Source of the DNA: FEN-1219 sp036274615
GTDB lineage: Bacteria; Pseudomonadota; Gammaproteobacteria; Steroidobacterales; Rariloculaceae
Assembly: GCA_036274615.1 (NCBI GenBank)
Contig: DASUFK010000269.1
Coordinates: 1 to 13,251, forward strand
Reading direction: 5' to 3'
DNA length: 13,251 bases
Below are positions 1 through 6,140 of this stretch, piece by piece; position 1 is the stretch's first letter, and every line of letters begins with the position of its first letter. Both the position numbers and the translations under genes were made by a program. The notes beneath the pieces were generated by a model. That model was not told where the DNA came from, made no database searches, and worked only from the letters and a program-made list of their open reading frames with translations.

Positions 1-185
1 GCGACGAGCTTGCGGACGAACTCGCTGGCCTGCTTGAACAGCGGCAGCGTCTTCTCGAGATTGATGATGTGGATCTTGTTGCGCTCGCCGAAGATGAACT
101 GGGACATCTTCGGATTCCAGAAGCGGGTTTGGTGTCCGAAATGGACACCCGCTTCCAGCATCCGGCGCATGGATACGTCGGCCAT
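1..185 (-). CDS. rpsB: 30S ribosomal protein S2, N-terminal part (cut by window edge)
   Basis: Read on the minus strand from the ATG at 185-183, the first 61 codons give MADVSMRRMLEAGVHFGHQT followed by RFWNPKMSQFIFGERNKI and HIINLEKTLPLF. This is the conserved start of bacterial S2, including the HFGHQTRFWNPKM signature. The gene runs off the left edge, so about three quarters of the usual ~240-residue protein is missing. A strong Shine-Dalgarno (AAAGGAG, 6-7 nt upstream) fixes the start. S2 is a late-assembling protein of the 30S head/platform and is needed to bind S1. It is transcribed divergently from map, as in E. coli, where tsf follows rpsB; tsf would lie outside this window. The identification is secure from sequence; autoregulation by S2 is known in E. 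coli and only inferred here. Confidence 0.96.
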   Translation of the reverse strand, partial: MADVSMRRMLEAGVHFGHQTRFWNPKMSQFIFGERNKIHIINLEKTLPLFKQASEFVRKLV

Positions 186-322
186 GGAAAACTCCTTTGG
201 GTTGATCCTCCACGCGTCCCCGCCGACGACCCCGTTTCCGGGGCACCCCGCCGACGGTTGGCGACGCGTGTGTGTATTTGCTCCCGGCTGCGCCGACCCA
301 AGTGGTTCGTTGCCTCCGAGGC
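186..322 (-). promoter_or_regulatory. Structured rpsB 5' leader, candidate S2-responsive element
   Basis: The predicted rpsB leader is about 137 nt. It holds a nested fold. A 7-bp outer stem pairs CACGCGT (211-217) with ACGCGTG (264-270). Inside it sits a 5-bp hairpin, CCCCG/CGGGG (230-234 with 239-243), which in the minus-strand RNA closes a GAAA tetraloop. The hairpin is flanked by an exact 11-bp direct repeat, CCCCGCCGACG, at 218-228 and 246-256. Its G-run in the RNA could compete for the hairpin's C-run, allowing alternative folds. In E. coli the same position holds the rpsB leader (described as t44/tff RNA), which mediates S2 feedback. I see the pairing here; homology to that leader is inferred from position only. 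Confidence 0.5.
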
Positions 323-338
323 GCGCGCTTTATACCAT
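310..338 (+). promoter_or_regulatory. Possible map promoter overlapping the rpsB promoter
   Basis: TTGCCT (310-315) and TACCAT (333-338) lie 17 bp apart on the plus strand, each matching the sigma70 consensus at 4 of 6 positions. The -10 shares bases with the opposite-strand rpsB -10. If real, the two divergent promoters would exclude one another and the map leader would be about 105 nt. The match is weak, and other placements between 340 and 440 cannot be excluded. Confidence 0.3.
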
Positions 339-357
339 AGCTCCCTTGCAGCAACAA
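329..357 (-). promoter_or_regulatory. Candidate sigma70 promoter of rpsB with GC-only discriminator
   Basis: On the minus strand a TTGTTG -35 (plus-strand 357-352) and a TATAAA -10 (334-329) are separated by exactly 17 bp. The predicted transcription start is near 322. The stretch between the -10 and the start is only G and C, as in stringently controlled ribosomal promoters that are sensitive to ppGpp/DksA. The -10 matches consensus at 5 of 6 positions and the -35 at 3 of 6. No experiment supports it, but the spacing, the position ahead of a ribosomal protein gene and the discriminator agree. Confidence 0.65.
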
Positions 358-449
358 CGTCGACCCGCCCGCGCGAGCCCCTCGGGCAGCGCACGCGCGA
401 GCCTTCGTAACCGCGGCTCCGAGAGCCCGCCCCAAGATGACCCGCCCAG

Positions 450-1220
450 ATGACAATTACGATCAAGACGCCTGAAGAGCAGGAGAAAATGCGCGTCGCC
501 GGCCGCCTGGCAGCGCAGGTGCTGGACATGATCGGCAGCCGCGTGCGGGCCGGCGTCTCCACCGACGAGCTCGACCGGATCTGCCACGACTACATCGTAG
601 GGGAGCTCGAGGCCGTCCCGGCGCCGCTCAACTACCGCGGATTCCCGAAGTCGATCTGCACCTCGGTCAACCACGTGGTCTGCCACGGCATCCCGAGCGA
701 CCGCGCGCTCAAGAACGGCGACATCGTCAACCTCGACATCACCGTCATCAAGGACGGCTTTCACGGCGACACGAGCCGGATGTTCTTCGTGGGCGAGCCG
801 TCGATCATCGCCGAACGGCTGTCGCGCGTGAGCTTCGAGGCCATGTGGCGCGGCATCCGCGCGATCCGCCCGGGCGTGCGGCTCGGCGACGTGGGCTACG
901 CGATCCAGAGCTTCGTCGAGGAGCAGCGCTTCTCCGTGGTGCGCGAGTATTGCGGGCACGGTATCGGCCGGATCTTCCACGAGGACCCGCAGGTGCTCCA
1001 TTACGGCAAGCCCGGCACCGGCGTCGAGCTGGTGCCCGGCATGACGATCACGGTCGAGCCGATGGTCAACGCCGGCAAGCGCGACGTGAAGCTCTTGTCC
1101 GACGGCTGGACCGTCGTGACCAAGGACCATTCGCTCTCCGCGCAGTGGGAGCACACGGTGCTGATCACCGACCGCGGCTACGAAGTCCTGACGCTCGGCG
1201 CCGCCGACCGCCCGCACTGA
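450..1220 (+). CDS. map: Methionine aminopeptidase type I
   Basis: This 256-residue protein removes the initiator methionine from nascent chains in the cytosol. It has the pita-bread fold of type Ia enzymes and the normal length (E. coli 264). All five metal ligands are visible: D96 in NLDITV, D107 in HGDTS, H170 in YCGHGIGR, E203 in TVEPMV and E234 in QWEHTV. H79 in VVCHGIP is the usual substrate-binding histidine. The start is bounded: an in-frame TGA lies at 438-440, and 450 is the first start codon after it. There is no convincing Shine-Dalgarno, and an out-of-frame ATG (437) opens a 12-codon ORF that overlaps the first nine codons. The stop is two bases before glnD, so the two are probably co-transcribed. 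The neighbours rpsB and glnD are the ancestral ones for Gammaproteobacteria. Confidence 0.97.
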   Translation: MTITIKTPEEQEKMRVAGRLAAQVLDMIGSRVRAGVSTDELDRICHDYIVGELEAVPAPLNYRGFPKSICTSVNHVVCHGIPSDRALKNGDIVNLDITVIKDGFHGDTSRMFFVGEPSIIAERLSRVSFEAMWRGIRAIRPGVRLGDVGYAIQSFVEEQRFSVVREYCGHGIGRIFHEDPQVLHYGKPGTGVELVPGMTITVEPMVNAGKRDVKLLSDGWTVVTKDHSLSAQWEHTVLITDRGYEVLTLGAADRPH

Positions 1221-1222
1221 CC

Positions 1223-3901
1223 GTGGCCACGAGCCTAGAGCCGAAGGACGAGGCCTCGAGGCCGGAGCTCATCGACCGCGCGGCGCTCGATCGCGCGTTG
1301 CGCGGCGACATCACCGCCGTCGGGGCGTTCCGCGAGGCGCTGCGCACGGCGAGCGAGCGCTTGGGCGAGCGCTTCAAGCGCAACGAGCCGATCGAGACGC
1401 TGGTGCGGGCGCGCGCGGAAGTCGTCGACCAAGTGATCCTCGCGGCCTGGGACCACTACGCGGACGAGCTGCTCGGCAGCGCGGACCTCGTGGCCGTGGG
1501 CGGTTACGGCCGGGGCGAGCTGCACCCGCACTCCGACATCGACCTCCTCGTGCTGCTCGACAGGGCGGCCGAGAACAACACCGACGAGGCGATCGGCCGC
1601 TTCCTCACGTTTCTCTGGGACATCGGCCTCGAGCCCGGCCATAGCGTACGCACGCTCGACGACTGCGAGGCGCAAGCGCGCGGCGACGTCACGATTCTCA
1701 CCACGCTCATGGAGACGCGGCTGCTGCACGGCCCCGGCAAGCTGTTCGCGCAGCTGCCGGTGCGCATCGGCACCGATCGCATGTGGAGCAGCGCCGAGTT
1801 CTTCCGCGCCAAGCTCGACGAGCAGATCGCGCGCCACGCGCGCTATCACGACACGGCGTACAACCTCGAGCCGAACGTCAAGGGCAGCCCCGGCGGGTTG
1901 CGCGACATCCAGATGATCAGCTGGCTCGCGCGCCGGCACTTGGGCGTGAGTCGGCTCGAGGACCTGGTCGAGCACAAATTCCTCACCGAGGGGCAGCTCC
2001 GAATCCTCACCGCCGGGCAGGCGTTCCTCTGGAAGATCCGCTTCGGCCTGCATCTACTCACGGGCCGGCGCGAGGATCGCCTCCTGTTCGACCATCAGGT
2101 GAAGCTCGCGGCGATGCTCGGCTACGAGGACGCGAGCTTCACGCTCGCCGTCGAGCAGCTCATGCAGCGCTACTACCGCACGGTGATGGAGCTCTCGCGG
2201 CTCAACGAGATGCTGCTGCAGCTCTTCGAGGAAGCGATCCTGCTCGACAAGAACGAGCCGCCCGTGCCGCTCGGGCCGCGCTTCCAGAGCCGCAACGGGT
2301 ACCTCGAGGTGTCCGACGACCAGGTGTTCGCGCGCGAGCCGTCCGCGTTGCTCGAGATCTTCCTGCTGCTCGAGCAGAACTTGGACTTGCGCGGGGTCAA
2401 CGCGCGCACCATCGCGCTCGTCAAGCAGCACTTGTGGCTGATCGACGAGGAGTTTCGGCAGAACCCGCGCCACCATCGTCTGTTCCTCGACGTCCTGCGG
2501 GCGCCGAACGGCGTCACGCGCACGCTGAAGCGCATGAACACCTACGGCGTGCTCGGGCTCTACATCCCGGCGTTCGGCCGCGTGGTCGGGCGTATGCAGT
2601 ACGACCTGTTCCACGCCTACACCGTCGACGCCCATACGCTGTTCGTCGTCGAGAACTTGCGGCGCTTCGCGCTGCCGCGCTTCGACGATGAGTTCCCCTC
2701 GTGCAGCGCGGTGATGCAGCGGCTCGAAAAGCCCGAGATCGCGTATCTCGCCGGCTTGTTCCACGACATCGCGAAGGGCCGCGGCGGCGACCACTCGGAT
2801 CTCGGCGCGGTCGACGCCGAGGCGTTCTGTCTCGAGCACGGCATGAGCCGCTACGACGCGCGGCTCGTGGCGTGGCTCGTGAAGCATCACCTGCTGCTGT
2901 CGCTCACGGCGCAGAAGAAGGACTTGAACGACCCGAACGTCGTCAACGAGTTCGCGCGCACCGTCGGCGACCAGACGCACCTCGATTACCTCTACGTGCT
3001 CACCGTTGCCGACGTGCGCGGCACGAACCCGAAGATTTGGAACTCGTGGAAGGACACGCTCTTCTGGGAGCTCTATCAGTCGACGCGCCGCGCGCTGCGC
3101 CGTGGGGTCTCCAATCCGATCGACAAGGACGAGCTCATCACCGGCCGTCAGGCTCAGGCCGAGCGCCTCCTGCTGCAAGCCGGCTTGTCGCGCGACCGGC
3201 TGCGGCAGATCTGGTCGACCTTCACCGAGGAGTACTTCCTGCGGCACCGCCCCGAGGAGATCGCGTGGCACACGCGCGTGCTCGTCGAGAGCCCGGATTC
3301 GCACGCGATCATCGTCGACGTCAACGACGTCGTGTCTCCGGGCCTCACGTCGGTGGCCGTCTACTCGCCCGAGGAGACGCGCTCGTTCGTGAGCGCGACG
3401 GCCGTGCTCGACGAGCTGGGGCTCACGATCGTGGACGCCCGCATCGTGCCGCTGGTGGCGCAGAGCCTCGACACCTACGCCGTGCTCGAGAGCGACGGCA
3501 GCCCGATCGCCGACCGGCGGCGGCTCGACGAGATCAAGAACCGGCTGTTGAAAGCGCTCACCACCGGCAGCGGCGACACGCTGAAGGTCACGCGCCGCGC
3601 GCCGCGCCAGGTGCGCATGTTTGCCACGCCGGTGCAAGTCGCGATCTCGCGCGACCCGCAGAATCCGCGGTCGATCATCGAGCTGGTCGCCGGCGACCGG
3701 CCGGGCCTGCTCTTCCAGGTGGCCAAGGTGCTCGACCAGGAGCGCGTGGCGCTGCAGAACGCCAAGATCTTGACGATCGGCGAGCGTGCCGAGGACGTGT
3801 TCTTCGTGACCACCACCGACCACAAGCCGCTCGACGAAGCGCAGTCGGAGCGGCTCGCCCGAGCGCTGCGCGAGGCGCTCGCGGAATCGCGCGGCTCTTG
3901 A
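1223..3901 (+). CDS. glnD: Bifunctional [protein-PII] uridylyltransferase / uridylyl-removing enzyme
   Basis: GlnD senses glutamine and uridylylates or deuridylylates PII proteins (GlnB/GlnK), setting glutamine synthetase activity and NtrBC signalling. From the GTG at 1223 the product is 892 residues, close to E. coli's 890. Domains in order: a nucleotidyltransferase with GGYGRGELHPHSDID at 93-107 (metal-binding D105 and D107), a helical linker, an HD domain with FHDIAKG (H514-D515) for uridylyl removal, and two C-terminal ACT domains starting near 710 and 816, the second with the AGDRPGLL glutamine-sensing motif. An open frame runs back into map, but homology begins just after 1223, and no ATG lies between 1223 and the nucleotidyltransferase motif. 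The GTG is two bases past the map stop and lacks a clear Shine-Dalgarno, which suggests translational coupling. All key residues are intact. Confidence 0.96.
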   Translation: MATSLEPKDEASRPELIDRAALDRALRGDITAVGAFREALRTASERLGERFKRNEPIETLVRARAEVVDQVILAAWDHYADELLGSADLVAVGGYGRGELHPHSDIDLLVLLDRAAENNTDEAIGRFLTFLWDIGLEPGHSVRTLDDCEAQARGDVTILTTLMETRLLHGPGKLFAQLPVRIGTDRMWSSAEFFRAKLDEQIARHARYHDTAYNLEPNVKGSPGGLRDIQMISWLARRHLGVSRLEDLVEHKFLTEGQLRILTAGQAFLWKIRFGLHLLTGRREDRLLFDHQVKLAAMLGYEDASFTLAVEQLMQRYYRTVMELSRLNEMLLQLFEEAILLDKNEPPVPLGPRFQSRNGYLEVSDDQVFAREPSALLEIFLLLEQNLDLRGVNARTIALVKQHLWLIDEEFRQNPRHHRLFLDVLRAPNGVTRTLKRMNTYGVLGLYIPAFGRVVGRMQYDLFHAYTVDAHTLFVVENLRRFALPRFDDEFPSCSAVMQRLEKPEIAYLAGLFHDIAKGRGGDHSDLGAVDAEAFCLEHGMSRYDARLVAWLVKHHLLLSLTAQKKDLNDPNVVNEFARTVGDQTHLDYLYVLTVADVRGTNPKIWNSWKDTLFWELYQSTRRALRRGVSNPIDKDELITGRQAQAERLLLQAGLSRDRLRQIWSTFTEEYFLRHRPEEIAWHTRVLVESPDSHAIIVDVNDVVSPGLTSVAVYSPEETRSFVSATAVLDELGLTIVDARIVPLVAQSLDTYAVLESDGSPIADRRRLDEIKNRLLKALTTGSGDTLKVTRRAPRQVRMFATPVQVAISRDPQNPRSIIELVAGDRPGLLFQVAKVLDQERVALQNAKILTIGERAEDVFFVTTTDHKPLDEAQSERLARALREALAESRGS

Positions 3902-3915
3902 GCTACGGAGACGGA

Positions 3916-4743
3916 ATGAGCAGCAAGCTTGAAGACATCATCCAGCGCGCATGGGATCGCCGCGCCGAGCTCGGGCCGGGACGCGCCGAGCCGGAGCTCC
4001 GGGAGGCCGTGGACGAGTGCATCGCCGGTCTCGACGAGGGCACCCTGCGCGTGGCCGAGCGCCGCGAGAGCGGCTGGGCGGTGAACCAATGGCTCAAGCA
4101 GGCCGTGCTGCTGTCGTTTCGGTTGAACGACAATCGCGTGATCGAAGGCGGCTACACGCGGTTTTTCGACAAGGTGCCGTTGAAGTACGCCCGCTATGAA
4201 GCCGAGCAATTCAAGCGGTCGGGCACGCGCGTCGTGCCCGACGCCGTGGTGCGCCGCGGTGCGTTCGTGGCGCCGGACGTCGTGCTGATGCCGTCGTTCG
4301 TGAACATCGGCGCCTACGTCGACAAAGGCTCGATGATCGACACCTGGGCCACGGTCGGCAGCTGCGCGCAGATCGGCAAGAACGTGCATCTTTCGGGCGG
4401 CGCCGGCATCGGCGGAGTGCTCGAGCCGCTGCAAGCCGCGCCCACGATCATCGAGGACGACTGCTTCATCGGCGCGCGCTCCGAAGTCGTCGAAGGCGTG
4501 ATCGTCGAGCGCGGCAGCGTGCTCGGCATGGGCGTGTACATCGGTCAGAGCACGCGGATCTACGACCGCGCCACGGGCGAGATCCACTACGGGCGCGTGC
4601 CCGCCGGATCGGTGGTGGTTGCGGGCAATCTGCCGTCGAAGGACGGGAAGTACTCGCTCTATTGCGCGGTGATCGTGAAGAAGGTGGACGAGAAGACGCG
4701 CGGCAAGACCTCGCTCAACGAGCTTCTGCGCGCCGCGGATTGA
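3916..4743 (+). CDS. dapD: 2,3,4,5-tetrahydropyridine-2,6-dicarboxylate N-succinyltransferase
   Basis: DapD transfers succinyl from succinyl-CoA to tetrahydrodipicolinate, the committed step of the succinylase route to meso-diaminopimelate and lysine. The product has 275 residues (E. coli 274). Residues 1-100 are the helical N-terminal domain with QWLKQAVLLSFR and the GGYTRFFDKVPLK segment. Residues ~105-240 form the left-handed beta-helix of hexapeptide repeats, with the family signature GGAGIGGVLEPLQA at 161-174. D142 and E190 correspond by position to the catalytic Asp/Glu pair described in mycobacterial DapD. The ATG at 3916 follows a GGAG and lies 14 bases after the glnD stop, so it closes the map-glnD-dapD run. 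The pathway partner DapE is also in this window but about 6.3 kb away. Identification is firm. Confidence 0.97.
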   Translation: MSSKLEDIIQRAWDRRAELGPGRAEPELREAVDECIAGLDEGTLRVAERRESGWAVNQWLKQAVLLSFRLNDNRVIEGGYTRFFDKVPLKYARYEAEQFKRSGTRVVPDAVVRRGAFVAPDVVLMPSFVNIGAYVDKGSMIDTWATVGSCAQIGKNVHLSGGAGIGGVLEPLQAAPTIIEDDCFIGARSEVVEGVIVERGSVLGMGVYIGQSTRIYDRATGEIHYGRVPAGSVVVAGNLPSKDGKYSLYCAVIVKKVDEKTRGKTSLNELLRAAD

Positions 4744-4933
4744 CCGCCGCACGCGTCTCCATCGGATCCGCCGTCGCCGCGAGCCGGTTCTCGGATTTGC
4801 CGAGGACGGATCCGCACCGCGCGTCTCGGTCGTGGGACTCGAGGTGGAGCGCCGCCGCGGCTGAAGCCGCGCCTTCTGCGGCCCGTGCGCCAGCGGCGCG
4901 CCGTTCCGCTCGCCTCCGATCGTCTTGGGAGAA
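4744..4933. other. Non-coding spacer between dapD and the ATPase gene
   Basis: About 190 bp with no credible gene. It contains two copies of the palindrome CGGATCCG (4763-4770 and 4807-4814), which could also pair with each other. Between them is a small hairpin CTCGG/CCGAG (4790-4794 with 4800-4804). No T-run follows any stem, so no standard intrinsic terminator for dapD is visible. The sequence may be degenerate repeat DNA marking an old insertion boundary. Confidence 0.45.
4856..4871. repeat. REP-like GC hairpin downstream of dapD
   Basis: CGCGGC and GCCGCG form a perfect 6-bp stem around a TGAA loop. The core GCGGCTGAAGCCGC resembles the core of short palindromic REP elements that are common between genes in pseudomonads and xanthomonads, and GTGGGA lies a little upstream. 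Only one copy is present in this window, so its status as a genomic repeat is inference. It could equally act as a transcript-stabilising or Rho-associated 3' hairpin for dapD. Confidence 0.35.
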
Positions 4934-4980
4934 CCTCCAAAAAACTCGCGAGTGTTTTTGACGACCCTCCAAATTACTCG
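4934..4980. repeat. Three copies of a 15-bp motif: operator-like array ahead of the ATPase gene
   Basis: Copy 1 is CCTCCAAAAAACTCG at 4934-4948. Copy 2, on the opposite strand, directly abuts it at 4949-4963 (12 of 15 bases), and the two meet in the perfect palindrome ACTCGCGAGT (4944-4953). Copy 3 is CCTCCAAATTACTCG at 4966-4980, direct with copy 1 and matching it at 13 of 15 bases. Copies 1 and 3 start 32 bp apart, about three helical turns, so they face the same side of the DNA. The block is AT-richer than its surroundings. Such inverted-plus-direct geometry is typical of a repressor site; the binding protein is unknown. Confidence 0.6.
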
Positions 4981-4986
4981 TAGGCT
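4958..4986 (+). promoter_or_regulatory. Candidate promoter of the ATPase gene inside the motif array
   Basis: TTGACG (4958-4963, 5 of 6 to consensus) and TAGGCT (4981-4986, the TA---T positions only) have a 17-bp spacer. Motif copy 2 covers the -35 and motif copy 3 occupies exactly 15 of the 17 spacer bases, so a protein bound to the array would block RNA polymerase. The predicted start near 4993 is about two bases before the GTG at 4995, which implies a leaderless or nearly leaderless mRNA. The absence of a Shine-Dalgarno agrees with this. Confidence 0.5.
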
Positions 4987-4994
4987 GCGCCCGC

Positions 4995-6104
4995 GTGGAT
5001 CGTTACCTCAAAAACTCGGTCGTCGCAGATCTGCGGCGCAAGATGGTATTCCTTGGCGGCCCGCGCCAGGTCGGCAAGACCACGCTGGCGAGAGCGCTGC
5101 TGCCGGACGACCGCGCGTACTTCAACTGGGACTTCGCCGAGCACCGGGAAAGAGTCCTCAAAATGGAGTTCCCCGACGAGCCGCTGCTGGTGCTCGACGA
5201 GTTGCACAAGTATCGAAAGTGGCGGAACTACCTGAAAGGCCTGTACGACGTCAAGAAGGATCGGTACCGGATCCTCGTGACCGGCAGCGCGCGGCTCGAC
5301 TATTACCGGTTCGGCGGCGACTCCCTACAGGGCCGCTACCACTATCTCCGGCTGCATCCGCTCTCGGCCGCGGAGCTCGAGATGACGACAGCCGACGAGC
5401 TCGCAACGCTCATCGAGCTCGGCGGCTTCCCGGAGCCCTTCCTTTCCGGCTCTGCCGACGAAGCGCGACGCTGGTCGCGCGAACACCGCGAATTCCTCAT
5501 CCATCAGGAGCTGCGGGACATCGAGCTCATCCACGACCTGGGGCAGCTCGAGATGCTCATGTTGCGGCTGCCGGATATCGTTGGCTCAACACTGTCGATC
5601 AACAGCCTCACCGAAGATCTTCAGATCAGCCACAAGACGCTCGCGCGCTGGCTCGCCGTGCTCGAACGCATCTATGCCGTCTTCCGAATAGCGCCATTCG
5701 GCACGCCGCGAATACGCGCCGTCCGCAAGAGTCAGAAGCACTATCACTTCGATTGGAACGTCGTGAGAGAAAAAGGAGCCCGCTTCGAAAATCTCGTCGC
5801 GTCGCACCTGCTCAAGTGGGTCCATTTCCAGATCGACACGACGGGCCGCGAGCTCGATCTGCGTTACTTTCGTGACGTGGACGGCCGCGAAGTCGATTTC
5901 GTGGTCTTGGAAGACGGCAAGCCGCTCCGGCTCATCGAAACGAAATGGGGCGACGAAGACGTAGTTCGCGGCGTCAAGTATCTAAAGGAACGCTTTCCGA
6001 AAGCCGATGCTTGGCAGATCTCGGCCACCGGCCGCAAAGACTACGTGTCGCGCGACGGCATACGCGTCGCGCCTGCTCTCGAGCTTCTCAGCACGCTCGT
6101 CTGA
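4995..6104 (+). CDS. AAA_14 / DUF4143 family ATPase with nuclease-like C-terminus, function unknown
   Basis: This 369-residue protein has an N-terminal AAA+ domain: Walker A GGPRQVGKTT (21-30), Walker B LLVLDELHK (64-72, D68-E69), sensor-1 ILVTGSAR (93-100) and a GDSLQGRYHYLRLHPLS segment typical of AAA_14. Residues ~203-226 (NSLTEDLQISHKTLARWL onward) look like the winged-helix unit of DUF4143. The C-terminus carries a PD-(D/E)xK-like set: E265, D301 in REVDFVV and E315/K317 in IETK. The GTG start fits the family, whose members begin a few residues before RYL and about 20 before Walker A. No signal or membrane segment is visible. Homologues are scattered stand-alone genes, often in several copies, without settled function; DNA binding or autoregulation is inference. 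Its base composition looks less GC-rich than its neighbours'. It converges with pstB and seems to have its own promoter. Confidence 0.88.
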   Translation: MDRYLKNSVVADLRRKMVFLGGPRQVGKTTLARALLPDDRAYFNWDFAEHRERVLKMEFPDEPLLVLDELHKYRKWRNYLKGLYDVKKDRYRILVTGSARLDYYRFGGDSLQGRYHYLRLHPLSAAELEMTTADELATLIELGGFPEPFLSGSADEARRWSREHREFLIHQELRDIELIHDLGQLEMLMLRLPDIVGSTLSINSLTEDLQISHKTLARWLAVLERIYAVFRIAPFGTPRIRAVRKSQKHYHFDWNVVREKGARFENLVASHLLKWVHFQIDTTGRELDLRYFRDVDGREVDFVVLEDGKPLRLIETKWGDEDVVRGVKYLKERFPKADAWQISATGRKDYVSRDGIRVAPALELLSTLV

Positions 6105-6106
6105 GC

Positions 6107-6124
6107 CCCGGAAGTGAGGCCGGG
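6107..6124. terminator. Weak hairpin between convergent ATPase gene and pstB
   Basis: CCCGG (6107-6111) and CCGGG (6120-6124) can pair around an 8-base loop within the 36-bp space between the two stop codons. Its position suits a two-way terminator, but the stem is short and there is no T-run on either strand. I list it as the only structure seen there. Confidence 0.2.
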
Positions 6125-6140
6125 AACGCGGCGCGTCGCG

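Noticed and set aside
2054..3823. 589-codon open frame antisense to glnD
   Set aside because: It lies opposite a strongly conserved gene, and its Arg/Val/His/Glu-rich content is the usual product of GC-rich codon bias on the complementary strand. No family motif or Shine-Dalgarno was seen.
3475..4752. 425-codon open frame antisense to the end of glnD and to dapD
   Set aside because: Same reason: a shadow of two well-identified genes, with low-complexity His/Arg/Ala-rich translation.
4715..4972. 85-codon minus-strand frame in the dapD-ATPase gap
   Set aside because: Ala/Arg-rich without homology signs. Its start falls in the motif array and its end runs into dapD.
4925..5875. 316-codon plus-strand frame overlapping the ATPase gene
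   Set aside because: The Arg-rich translation in the alternate frame has no motifs, while the ATPase frame has all Walker and sensor motifs.
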